Source: Terriglobia bacterium (GTDB lineage: Bacteria > Acidobacteriota > Terriglobia > Bryobacterales > UBA6623). From it: 64,000 nucleotides of DNA. The stretch is taken from positions 195,825 to 259,824 of the forward strand of contig VXMF01000036.1 in assembly GCA_009841225.1 (NCBI GenBank), written 5' to 3'. A program made the position numbers and the translations under genes. Below are positions 17,078 to 26,500 of the stretch, one piece after another. Below the pieces are notes generated by a model that saw nothing but the letters and a program-made list of their open reading frames with translations, was not told the DNA's origin and made no database searches. Within the stretch, counting starts at the first letter, position 1. Each line of letters begins with the position of its first letter.

Positions 17078-19783
17078 ATGCAACCTCGCCAGCTGCGGCT
17101 GCTGCTCGCTGCTCTCGCCTTCGTTCTAATCCTTGGTACGGCCCGGGGGTTGGCGGACTTCGCGATCGAATATCTGTGGTGGACGGAAGTCGGCCAGCTC
17201 TCGACCTGGCTGACGAAGCTGGCCTACAAGATCCTTCCGACGGTGGCTGCGGCTCTGATCGCTTGGTTGGCGCTGCTGTGGGCACACCGCCGTGGGGCCG
17301 CCTTCGCTGGCGCGGACACTTCCCGCTACTCGCTGTATCGCAAAGCCGTGCCGCTCGTGCTGCTCGTTGTGGCGACGATGTTCATCGGTTCCCGCGTCGA
17401 TCCCGAGACGGTGATGAAGTTTGCCGGCTCGCGCGCACTGGGCGCGAACGTCGAGTCTTGGGCCGATCCGATCTTTGGCAAGCAGCTGTCCTTCTACCTA
17501 TTCGACCTCCCGCTGCTGCAACTGCTCGTGCAATACCTCTTCGCCCTCGCCCTTACCGGCACGGCCGTTTTCTGGGCCACGGGCCGCGGATGGCAGGTGT
17601 TCCAGAAATTCACCAGCTTCCGGGCCAGCGGCGGTGACCTAGAGGAATTTGACCTCGGCCCGCAGCCCTTGCTTCTGGCGGGAGCGACCAAGACCAGCTT
17701 TGCCAAGGTCATCGCCTGCATCGCGCTGGCCGGAGCGGCAGCGTGGTTTTACCTGGGCCAGTACGGACTGCTGCTGTCGAACCACGACTTCATGGTCGGC
17801 ATGGACTACTTGGATGAGGTCTGGAGGCTGCCCCTGCGCTGGGTAGTCGTGGTCGCGCTGCTGCTGTCGATCCCGTTGATCGCCACGTCGCGCTTCAAGG
17901 CGATGGCTTACATCGCCGGCGGTGCCATCGCGCTGCACGCCGCTGTGCCTCTGGCAGTCCAGGCGCTGTATGTCAGCCCCAACGAACTCAAGCTCGAACA
18001 GGAGTACATCGAGCGCCACATCCAAGCCACGCGCCAGGCCTACGCATTGAATGACGGCCGGGAGGAGTTCCTCTCGCTCAGCGAGGTCCCATCGCTCGAC
18101 GTCGAAGCCAACGCGACTCTGGTTGACAACATCCGTCTTTGGGACGAAAAGGCCTACACCGACACCATCACCCAGATCCAGGCGCTGCGGCTGTACTACC
18201 GCTTCGCCGACATGGACATTGATCGCTACCAGATCAACAACAAGGTGAAGCAGTTGCTCCTCTCTCCCCGCGAGATCGATGTCAGCTCTCTGGATGCCGC
18301 TGCCGACAATTGGATCAATCGTCACTGGGTCTACACGCACGGCTACGGCGTGGTCACTTCAGAAGTGAACCGCACGACGCCGGACGGCCTGCCGGTGCTG
18401 CTGATCAAGGATGCGCCCCCCGAAATCGAGATCCCGGACATCACGATTGGACGTCCTGAAATCTACTACGGCGAACTGACCAACCACCCAGTGTTCGTCA
18501 GCACGGAACAGGAAGAGTTCGATTACCCCAAGGAAGACCAGAACGTGATGTCGCACTACGAGGGCACCGGCGGGATTCCGATCCACTCCATCGCCACGCG
18601 CCTCTTGACCGCGATCTTGCAGGGCGACTACAACATCCTCTTCACCGGGCTGACGAATCCGTCGAGCCGGATGATGATCTATCGCAATGTCAGCGAGCGC
18701 CTCGAGCATCTCGCCGATTTCATCGAATGGGATCCCGACCCGTACCTGACGATTACGGACGACGGGCGCTTGGTGTGGATCTTGGACGGCTACACCACTT
18801 CGGACAAACACCCGTATTCTCAGGCCATCCGAGTGGGCAGCTTCGGCTCGCAGGTCAACTACATCCGCAACGCCGTCAAGGCCACTGTGGATGCCTATCA
18901 CGGAACCACCACGATCTACACGTTCGACGGGACCGATCCGATCATCCAGTCCTACGCCCGAGTGTTCCCGAACCTGTTCCAGCCGATGGAGGCGATGCCT
19001 GCCTCCATCCGCGAGCATGCTCGCTATCCGGAGTTGATTTTCGATATCCAAGCGGAGCTCTACAGGACATTCCACATGCGTGACCCGACCGTGTTCTACA
19101 ACCGGGAAGACATTTGGGACGTGGGCCGGAGCCTCGCCGGCGACACCGGCGCCGCCGAGCGCATGAAACCGACCTACATCGTGGCGACGCTGCCGGGCGA
19201 GACCGAGCCGGAATTCCTGCTGATGCTGCCGTTCACGCCGCGCAACAAGGACAATCTCAACGGCTGGATGGCAGCTCGCTGCGACGGAGACAGGCTCGGT
19301 GAACTGATCTTCTATCAGCTTTCCAAGCAGCAGCTTGTATACGGGCCGAACCAGATCGAAGCGCAAATCAACCAAGAGCAGCAGATCGCCCGCGATCTGA
19401 CGCTCTGGAACCAGCAGGGCTCCCGCGTGCTGCGCGGCGAGATGATCGCCATGCCCGTTGGGGATAACTTCCTCTATGTGGAGTCGATCTACATCCAAGC
19501 CGAGGCCGCTCGCATGCCGCAGCTGCGCAAGGTTGTGCTTGCGATGGGCGAGAGGCTGGTGTACGAGGACACCTTCGAGGAGGCGCTGGCCACGCTGGGC
19601 GACCTAGAGGCCGAAGACGCTGCGGCTCTGCTTGCCTCAGCCGACGCCGACGCGGGACAGCCCGTCGCCGAAGTTGCGCAGCCGCCGATCCGCGCGGTGG
19701 CCCGCCGTTTGGCGGAATTGCGTAGGCAGGCGCTCCAGCTAGCCGACGATATCGAGGCGCTCGAGCGCGATTTCGAGCGCTGA
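17078..19783 (+). CDS. UPF0182 (COG1615) family large membrane protein
   Basis: This is a 901-residue protein matching the UPF0182 layout. About seven hydrophobic membrane segments lie in the first 300 residues, with characteristic FGKQLSFYLFDLPLLQ (about 136-151) and the junction sequence of ELKLEQEYIERHIQATRQAY near 305-325. A long extracytoplasmic domain follows (RLYYRFADMDIDRYQINNK; THGYGVVTSEVNR; VWILDGYTTSDKHPYSQ). The C-terminus (about 820-901) is acidic and alpha-helical. The family is widespread in Actinobacteria, Cyanobacteria and Acidobacteriota, but its function is unknown. Its TGA abuts the TGA of the convergent PD40 gene with no spacer. Confidence 0.9.
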   Translation: MQPRQLRLLLAALAFVLILGTARGLADFAIEYLWWTEVGQLSTWLTKLAYKILPTVAAALIAWLALLWAHRRGAAFAGADTSRYSLYRKAVPLVLLVVATMFIGSRVDPETVMKFAGSRALGANVESWADPIFGKQLSFYLFDLPLLQLLVQYLFALALTGTAVFWATGRGWQVFQKFTSFRASGGDLEEFDLGPQPLLLAGATKTSFAKVIACIALAGAAAWFYLGQYGLLLSNHDFMVGMDYLDEVWRLPLRWVVVVALLLSIPLIATSRFKAMAYIAGGAIALHAAVPLAVQALYVSPNELKLEQEYIERHIQATRQAYALNDGREEFLSLSEVPSLDVEANATLVDNIRLWDEKAYTDTITQIQALRLYYRFADMDIDRYQINNKVKQLLLSPREIDVSSLDAAADNWINRHWVYTHGYGVVTSEVNRTTPDGLPVLLIKDAPPEIEIPDITIGRPEIYYGELTNHPVFVSTEQEEFDYPKEDQNVMSHYEGTGGIPIHSIATRLLTAILQGDYNILFTGLTNPSSRMMIYRNVSERLEHLADFIEWDPDPYLTITDDGRLVWILDGYTTSDKHPYSQAIRVGSFGSQVNYIRNAVKATVDAYHGTTTIYTFDGTDPIIQSYARVFPNLFQPMEAMPASIREHARYPELIFDIQAELYRTFHMRDPTVFYNREDIWDVGRSLAGDTGAAERMKPTYIVATLPGETEPEFLLMLPFTPRNKDNLNGWMAARCDGDRLGELIFYQLSKQQLVYGPNQIEAQINQEQQIARDLTLWNQQGSRVLRGEMIAMPVGDNFLYVESIYIQAEAARMPQLRKVVLAMGERLVYEDTFEEALATLGDLEAEDAAALLASADADAGQPVAEVAQPPIRAVARRLAELRRQALQLADDIEALERDFER

Positions 19784-20848
19784 TCAGGGCTTGGCGCCCG
19801 GACCGCTCCAGTCCGCCACGAAGATGTTGAACTCGTAGCGGGACTTGGCATCGCGGTCGGACGAGAACACTAGCTGCGAACCGTCCGGCGAGAACTCGGC
19901 GAACGACGTGAAGCCGCCGAACTCGGTCACCTGGCGCAGGCCCGAACCGTCGGTGCCGATCAGGAACAGGTCGAATTCCCGGCTGTCGCAGTTGTTCTTG
20001 TTCGACGAGAAGATGATGTGCTTGCCGTCCGGCGTGAATTGCGGGGCGAAGCTGGCGCAGCCGAAGTCGGTGAGTTGCTGCATGCCGCTGCCATCGGCGT
20101 TGCCGACGAAGATCTCCATCTTCATCGGTGCCGTCAGGTTCTCGGCCAGCAACTCTGCGTAGGTATCGGACGCCGGACCCTCTGCCGGATGGTTCGCCCG
20201 CAGCACAAGCATCTCGCCATCTGCCGAATAGAACGCCCCGCCGTCGTATCCGAAGGCGGTCGTCAAGCGGGTCTTGTTCGAGCCGTCCAGATCCATCGAC
20301 CACAAATCCAAGTCTCCCGCGGCCATCGAGGTGTAGACGATCTTGCCCTGCTTCCAGTTGACAGTTGCCTCGGCGTCGTAGCCGTCTGCGTTGGTGAGCC
20401 GCACCGGCTCAGAACCGCTCAGGTCAGTGCGGAAAATGTCGTATCCGGCATGCACCGGCCACACGTAGCCTTTGCTGCGGTCTGGGCGCGGCGGGCAGCT
20501 GTCGCCCGCTAGGTGGGTCGATGCATACACGATGCTCTTGCCGTCGGGCAGAAAGTAGCCACAAGTGGTGACCCCCTTGCCCGTGGACACCATGCGCTGG
20601 TCGGAGCCGTCCGCATTCATAACGTAGATCTGATCGCACGAAGCCTCGCCACGCGTGGCCTGAAAGACCAGCTTGCTTCCGTCGGGCGACCAGTAGGCCT
20701 CGGCGTTTTGGCCGCCGAAGGTGAGTTGGCGGACGTTCGACAGAAGCGGACCCGATTCGGCCGCAGCGTCCTCGAGCGGGGTTTGCAGGGGCCCGCCACA
20801 GGCCGCGCAGAGCGCGAGTACCAGGCAGACTGACCAATGCATGCGCAT
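19784..20848 (-). CDS. PD40/TolB-like beta-propeller lipoprotein
   Basis: This is a 354-residue protein with a lipoprotein signal (MRMHWSVCLVLALCAACGG; lipobox LCAAC). The remainder is a six- to seven-bladed WD40-like (PD40) propeller of the TolB type. Blade turns include YWSPDGSKLVFQA, YFLPDGKSIVYAS, QFTPDGKHIIFSS and EFSPDGSQLVFSS, each preceded by I-x-V-x-x-x-D-G-S-D/G. It is likely anchored in the outer membrane or periplasm and involved in protein or ligand interaction; no enzymatic motif is visible. The start is supported by a well-spaced AGAGGGA upstream. It is the second gene of a convergent pair with UPF0182. Confidence 0.8.
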   Translation of the reverse strand: MRMHWSVCLVLALCAACGGPLQTPLEDAAAESGPLLSNVRQLTFGGQNAEAYWSPDGSKLVFQATRGEASCDQIYVMNADGSDQRMVSTGKGVTTCGYFLPDGKSIVYASTHLAGDSCPPRPDRSKGYVWPVHAGYDIFRTDLSGSEPVRLTNADGYDAEATVNWKQGKIVYTSMAAGDLDLWSMDLDGSNKTRLTTAFGYDGGAFYSADGEMLVLRANHPAEGPASDTYAELLAENLTAPMKMEIFVGNADGSGMQQLTDFGCASFAPQFTPDGKHIIFSSNKNNCDSREFDLFLIGTDGSGLRQVTEFGGFTSFAEFSPDGSQLVFSSDRDAKSRYEFNIFVADWSGPGAKP

Positions 20849-20866
20849 GTGATTCCCTCTTGGACC

Positions 20867-20872
20867 ATTCTA
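20867..20872 (-). promoter_or_regulatory. Candidate -10 box TAGAAT for the PD40 lipoprotein gene
   Basis: TAGAAT on the minus strand ends 18 nt before the ATG at 20848. The short leader would still contain the AGAGGGA ribosome-binding site. Confidence 0.35.
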
Positions 20873-20955
20873 GTGGTGGTGTCCGCGCCGGCCGTACTCC
20901 CCCTACGCTTGAGCGTGTCCCACAGAGGGAAACCACTGGCAGGGCAAAAGCCTGC

Positions 20956-21234
20956 CTACGCGCGGTAGCCCGCCTCGCGCTGGTGCCGCAGACGTAGCAC
21001 GGTCACCTGATCGCCCGCGTGACGGTACAGGGCCACGTAGCCTCTATCGCCGAAATCGACCAGTAGCTGCCGGCATTCGGGCATTTCCTCGACAGGCCGG
21101 CCGATTCCCGGATGCTGTCCGAGATCCTGCACGGCGGCGGCGCGGCGCGCGGCCGCCGGGCTCTTGGGCCCGAGGAATGCACGCAGGCGCTCCAGGTCGC
21201 GTACCGCGGACGGGGCGAAAGCTACTCGTGGCAT
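20956..21234 (-). CDS. ParE/RelE-family toxin
   Basis: This is a 92-residue basic protein from the ATG at 21234. It shows the ParE/RelE fold pattern: VAFAPSAVRDLERLRAFL as the opening strand and helix, then HPGIGRPVEEMPECRQLLVD, and VALYRHAGDQVTVLRLRHQR as the C-terminal strands with conserved Tyr, Arg and His. It would be either an mRNA interferase or a gyrase poison. The gene start overlaps the upstream antitoxin gene by 13 nt, the usual translational coupling of such pairs. Confidence 0.7.
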   Translation of the reverse strand: MPRVAFAPSAVRDLERLRAFLGPKSPAAARRAAAVQDLGQHPGIGRPVEEMPECRQLLVDFGDRGYVALYRHAGDQVTVLRLRHQREAGYRA

Positions 21235-21485
21235 GCCGGAGCGGCCGTTTCGGACTCCCCGCCCCAAGTGTCGAGCCACGCCAGCACCTCTTCAGCGTTG
21301 GCATGCAGGCCCGTCTCCCGGTATTCCTGCCATGCGTCGCGCGCCTCTTCCCGCTCGACGTACTCGCGGATCGCGTCGCGCATCAGCCACTGCTTGGTGC
21401 GTCGGCGCCGGGCTGCGAGGCGCTTCATGCGTTCGTGCATCTCCGGATCGATCTTTACGGTTGTGGAAACGGCGGCAGAGCTCAC
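21222..21485 (-). CDS. ParD/CopG-type ribbon-helix-helix antitoxin
   Basis: This is an 87-residue protein starting at GTG with a strong TTGGAGGGA ribosome-binding site. The N-terminus STTVKIDPEMHERMKRLAAR followed by KQWLMRDAIREYV is a ribbon-helix-helix DNA-binding domain; the acidic tail (YREAR-like helix, LAWLDTWGGESE) would bind and mask the toxin encoded next. It presumably autorepresses the pair. Confidence 0.7.
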   Translation of the reverse strand: MSSAAVSTTVKIDPEMHERMKRLAARRRRTKQWLMRDAIREYVEREEARDAWQEYRETGLHANAEEVLAWLDTWGGESETAAPACHE

Positions 21486-21977
21486 TGATGTCCCTCCAAG
21501 TATCGGTAGGTCATACGATCACGGACGGTAAGCCAACTAATCTTAGCGGGAACACGCATTTACTCAGATCTTGCAGCGTAGGTCTCGGCTGCGTTAGCCA
21601 TCAGTGACCGCGCTTCGGCCGGCAGGGCGGTGAGCAGATCTGGGAAGAGTTGGAGCGATGCCCTCTTCGAGGGGCGCGCCCCCCGCGATGCGGCCCGTCG
21701 ATGGGCTGCTAATCTAGGCCTTGGCAAGGGACAGGCTGGCAGCGCCGGACGAGTTTGATCGTTGGCTTGTAGCACTGGCTTCTACCCCAGCCTGCCTTCC
21801 TGAATGGTCGCTCGGCGACTTGCCCGGATCATCGATTCCGATCGCCGGGGCGCAGTGCCTGTGAGGGTCAAGTCGACCGCGTCCGCCTCAAGGCATGGAT
21901 GGCCTCCGGGGTCCGTGCATCGAGAGACAAAGAATTCACGCTAGAATATCAATGAACTAGCAAAGGATTCTTCCTTT
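21486..21977. other. 490-nt intergenic region
   Basis: This separates the ParDE-like pair from the DUF4015 gene. Short ORFs are present but none is recognisable or well started. A TAGAAT box near its right end is listed separately. I see no repeat or terminator. Confidence 0.4.
21942..21947 (+). promoter_or_regulatory. Candidate -10 box TAGAAT for the DUF4015 gene
   Basis: CACGCTAGAAT lies 30 nt before the ATG at 21978, leaving room for a short leader with AAGGATT as a weak ribosome-binding site. Confidence 0.35.
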
Positions 21978-23162
21978 ATGCGGACACGCTTTTGCCACAT
22001 CCAAGTCGCGGCTCTGATCTTGGCATTAGCGGCAGCGGTAGTTCGCCCGGCCGTTGCACAACAGCTGCAGTCGACTGTCCCCAACTCGGGTGTCGAGGCC
22101 GTGCGCCAGGCACTTGCCCCGCTAGGCATGCAACGCCGGGCGAATGTCCCCGAAGTCTTTAAGGGAATCTACCTGTCCTTCTGGTCGGCCAGCCTGTCCA
22201 GCAGGGTGGACAACGTGATCCAACTTGCGCAGGACGGGCTCATTAACGCCGTTGTGATCGATGTCAAGGGCGCCATGGGGCGGGTCGCGTTCGATTCCAA
22301 GGTGCCGCAGGCCGTCGAATACCGGTCGCGGGAACGGATCATTTCAGACTTGGGCGCCTTGGTCCGCAAACTCCGCGCGGGCGGACTACATGTGGTTGCC
22401 CGCATTGTCACGTTCAACGACCCGATGCTGGCCCGCGCGCGGCCTGACTTGGCGGTGCACAGCAGGGCTCTGCTGGACGAGAAAGGGCCGCAGTTGTCCG
22501 CAGAGACGTTCTGGCAAGACGAGCGTGGCTTGCTGTGGGTCGATCCGGGCTCGCGCGAAGCTTGGGATTACAACATCGCAATCGCCAAGGACGCGCTGTC
22601 ACGGGGTGTCGACGAGGTGAACTTCGACTACATCCGCTTTCCTTCGGGCGGCAGCCTCAGTGACATGCATCTGCCCGTCACTGCCGAAGATGAACCCAGG
22701 CGCGATGTCATCGTCCGTTTCTTCAAGTATCTCCGCGAACAACTTTCCGACGCGCGCCTGTCGGCGGATCTGTTCGGGCTCGTCACCGTCGCTCGCGACG
22801 ACCTCGGCATCGGCCAAGTCATCGAAGACGCGCTGCCCTACTTCGATGCGTTGTGCCCCATGGTCTATCCCTCGCACTACGCGGAAGGTTTCTACGGTTT
22901 CGAGAACCCCGCCGAGCACCCCTACGAGGTCGTCAACTATTCGATGCGACTAGCGAAGGAGCGGCTTCGCGCGCACGCGGCGACCGCACCCCAAAGAGCC
23001 GAGCTGATCCCGTGGCTGCAGGACTTCAGCATCGGAGCGGAATACGACGCCGACATGGTAAGGGCGCAGATTCGAGCCGTCTCCGACGCTCTAGGCGAGG
23101 ACTACCGCGGATTCCTGCTGTGGAGTCCCAAGAACGAGTACTCGACGGCCGCACTGCGCTAG
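21978..23162 (+). CDS. Exported putative glycoside hydrolase, DUF4015 family
   Basis: This is a 394-residue protein with a Sec signal peptide ending near AVAQQ (about residue 28). The mature part matches the DUF4015 TIM-barrel family: KGIYLSFWSAS, the strand INAVVIDVKGAMGRVAFDS, GLHVVARIVTFNDPMLAR, GLLWVDPGSREAWDYNIAIA and EVNFDYIRFPSGG. The acidic residues in VIDVKG and NFDYIRFP occupy the places where barrel glycosidases keep active-site carboxylates. The C-terminal half has CPMVYPSHYAEGFYG and ends with FLLWSPKNEYS, also typical. The target polysaccharide is unknown. Confidence 0.8.
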   Translation: MRTRFCHIQVAALILALAAAVVRPAVAQQLQSTVPNSGVEAVRQALAPLGMQRRANVPEVFKGIYLSFWSASLSSRVDNVIQLAQDGLINAVVIDVKGAMGRVAFDSKVPQAVEYRSRERIISDLGALVRKLRAGGLHVVARIVTFNDPMLARARPDLAVHSRALLDEKGPQLSAETFWQDERGLLWVDPGSREAWDYNIAIAKDALSRGVDEVNFDYIRFPSGGSLSDMHLPVTAEDEPRRDVIVRFFKYLREQLSDARLSADLFGLVTVARDDLGIGQVIEDALPYFDALCPMVYPSHYAEGFYGFENPAEHPYEVVNYSMRLAKERLRAHAATAPQRAELIPWLQDFSIGAEYDADMVRAQIRAVSDALGEDYRGFLLWSPKNEYSTAALR

Positions 23163-23503
23163 CGCGGGATCGTCGAGCGCCTGCGAGGGCGGGAGTCCAG
23201 CCCCGAAACGCTGCAATACAAGTCTTGCGAATGCGGGCAGGGCTGGTGGCTGGCAGCACGTCGCCTGCTGTGCCCCAAGCGGGCGGCCATACCAGTCGCA
23301 AGCTCCATCTTGTTCCACAGGAGCGGGATAGATTGTATTCCCGATCACAGAATATACTGTGTGTAGTTGCGAAGTTGCCCATCGTTCCGCTAGGCTAAGC
23401 GTGCAGTGACTGCAGTCACGCTCGCTGCACGGTTTGCAGGCGGCCTTGTTCGCCGCCGGCGTGCCGAGCGCATTGGGCGCGGATCTTTGGAGGCAAACGG
23501 CAC
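23163..23503. promoter_or_regulatory. Upstream region of smc, with -10-like box and nested palindrome
   Basis: This 341-nt region holds a TATACT at 23353-23358 (possible -10). Downstream there is a perfect 14-nt palindrome GTGACTGCAGTCAC at 23406-23419, enclosed by the inverted arms CGTGCAG (23400-23406) and CTGCACG (23425-23431). It could be an operator or an mRNA leader hairpin for smc. GGAGG precedes the smc ATG. Confidence 0.4.
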
Positions 23504-26500
23504 ATGCTGAGGCTCAAGCAGATCGATCTGGTCGGCTTCAAGTCGTTCTGCACCCGGGAACACTTGAAGTTCGCCGGAAACGGCTTGGCAGCCGTGGTCG
23601 GCCCTAACGGCTGCGGCAAGTCCAATATTTGCGACGCCGTGAGCTGGGTGCTCGGCGAGCAGTCGGCCAAGTCGCTCCGCGGCGGGCGCATGCACGACGT
23701 CATCTTTGCCGGCACCCGCCACCGCAAGCCCGCAGGCATGGCCAAGGTCACCTTGACGTTGCACGACCCCGACCACACGCTAGAGCGGCTGTTTCCCAGA
23801 AACGGTCGCTCTGGCGCGCCGAAGGTTCCGGCGAGCCCCACTCCGGGCGAGATCGCGGTCACCCGCAAGCTGTTCAGCAACGGCACGAGCCAGTACATCC
23901 TCAACGGCAAGTCCGTCCGTCTCCGCGACGTGCAAGACCTGTTCCTCGGCACCGGTCTCGGCCCGAACCACTACGCCATCATCGAGCAGGGCCGCATCGG
24001 ACAGCTCTTGACGGCCCGCTCGCTGGACCGCAGGGCTTTCGTCGAGGAGGCTGCCGGTGTCACGCGCTTCAAGTCTCGCCGCAAGCTCGCCGAGTTAAAG
24101 CTCGCCAACACCGAACTGAATCTCGAGCGGGTCCACGACATCCTTCAGGAAGTCGCTCGCCAGGCGAATTCTCTCAAGCGCCAGGCGGAACGGGCCCAGC
24201 GCTACGAGACGTACCGCGAACAGCTTCGCGAGGCCCTCAGTCTGGTGTTCGCCGGCCAGTACCGCCGCTTGGAGTCCAGCCGCGCAACCTTGGAGTCGGA
24301 GACCGCCCTCGCCAAGCAGCGCCTGGCTTCGGTCTCGGACGAGACGCGGGAACTGGAGTCCGAGTTCTCCGGCAAGCGCGAGCGCGAGCAGGAATGGGAG
24401 GCGCAACTGGAGGTCGAGAGGGCCGAACTGTCGGACCTGCGCATCGACGAGGAGAGGATGCGCGAGCGCATCCAACAGCAGACCCGCACGATCAGCGACA
24501 ACGCCGCCCGCCAGCAGCGGGCAACGGAGGACCTGGAAACGGCCTCTAGCCGCGTCGACGCGCTGGAGGCCGGCGTGCACAGGGAGCGGCACGATGTCTC
24601 CGAGCTCGAGGGCGCCGCCAGCGCCTTGCGGCACAAGCTTGAAACCAAGGAGGTCGAGTGCAGCGCTCAGCAGAGCAGCTTGGCCGACACGCATGCTGAG
24701 CAGGAAGCCTGCCGGGTGAGGATGTTGGATTCGCTCAATGCCCTCTCGGACACGAAGGGACGCTTGGGCAAGCTCGACGAGACTCTGGCTGGCTGCGACA
24801 CGCGCCTCGAGCACGCTCGATCCAGCAGCGCAGCTGCCGAGAGCGGCATCGCTTCGGCCACTACGCGACGGGAGGCGCTGCTGGCCCAAGCCGCGAAGAT
24901 GACGGACGCACTCGGCGAGCTGCGCGCTCGACGCGACGCTTTACGCGTGGCGGTGGAGCAGGGCATGTCGAGCCTGGGTTCGCTGCGCAAGGCTGCCGAG
25001 GGCCAGCGCGCAGAGCGCTCTGCTCTGGCGGCGCGGCGCGATTCTGTCCACGAGATGCTGCAGCATCGCGCCTACGGCGCAGAAGCCGTTAAGGACATCT
25101 TCGACGCTCTCGAACGCGAGCCCGCCGAGGGCTTCTCGCCGCTGGGCGTACTGGCTGACTTCTTGGAGGTAGACGCCGGTTATGAGCGGGTGGCGGAACA
25201 GTTCCTCGCCGAAGAACTCGAGCACGTAGTCGTGGGTAACTGGGCTGAGGCCGCGCGTGGCGCGCAGTTGGTCCGCGACGAGTTTGGCGGCCGGGCAGCC
25301 TTCCTGCTCGTCCAGCGCGAAGTGGACGGAGAGCCCCCAGCACCGCCGGAGCTGGAGTCAGCGGTGCGGTTGACGGATCACATACGTCTGGTCGCGCGCG
25401 GCAGCGCGGCGGTTCCCGCTCTCTTGCCCAAGCTGCGAGATGCGTTCTTGGCAGAGGATCAGGCCACGGCAGAACGCCTGGCCGGCCTGCACCCCGATCT
25501 GTACTTCGTGCTGGCAGACGGAACGTGGTACCGCGGCCCGGTCGTTCAGGCAGGCCGCAAGTCTTCCAGCGGACCGCTTGTCCTAAAGCAGCAACTGCGG
25601 GAACTGGCGCCCGCACTGCAGCGGGCCGAACAGGCACTGGCGCAGGCAGAGCAGGACATCGAAAGTGCCGAGGACGCGGTGAGGCGTGACCGCGGCGAAC
25701 TCGAGACCGTGATGGCCAGCCTGCAAGACACAGAAAAGGAAGCGCTCGCGGTCCAGCACGAAGTCAGTCGGTCCGAGAGTGTCGTTGCGGACCTGCAGCA
25801 ACAGGCGCAGGAAGCAGCCGCAGACATCGACCGCCTCGAGGCCGAGCGCTCGAGCGCGGAGGGCGACCGCGAGCGGGCGTTGGATGACCGCACCAGGCTT
25901 GAAGGCGAGTACAGCGGCGCCAGGGCCCGTTCAGCCGACCTCGCAGAACAGGCTCAGGCCCGTCAGGCGGTTCTGGCGAGCCTGCAAGAGGAGCGGACGA
26001 CCCTGCGGACCGAGGCAGCTGCGATGGACGAGCGGCTCCGGTCCGGCATCAACTCGGTGCGGCGAGCGGAGGCGGCATTGGCCGACCAGCGCCATCGAGC
26101 CAAGGACTTGCAGGACCAGATTCAGCGCTGGACCGACGAGAGCCGGGAATTGGCCGAGAGCAACCGAACACTGGACGAGCAGGTAGTCGGCGCGGGCAAG
26201 CGCCGCGAGACGTTGCAAGCGCAGATCAGCGAAACGTCTGACAGCCTCAAGGAGTCGCGCGCTCGCACGGGCGCTCTGATGGAAGCCATCCGCGACCAGC
26301 GCGCCGATGTCGAGGCGGCGCGCGAGCGGTGTTCGGCAAAGGAGGTCGCCTTGGCGCGGCTGCAGTCGGACCTTGAGCACTTGGAGAGCAGCTGCGCTGC
26401 CGAGCTGGACCAGCCGATCGCCGAGGTTGCCGAGAGAGCGCCAGAGGCCCTTTCGGAAGGGGATCTCCGGCAGGCCGAGGAGCGTCACCGATCGATCCGC

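Noticed and set aside
18359..19498. 379-codon antisense ORF inside the UPF0182 gene
   Set aside because: It is a GC-driven shadow with no recognisable domain, whereas UPF0182 motifs run across the entire sense frame.
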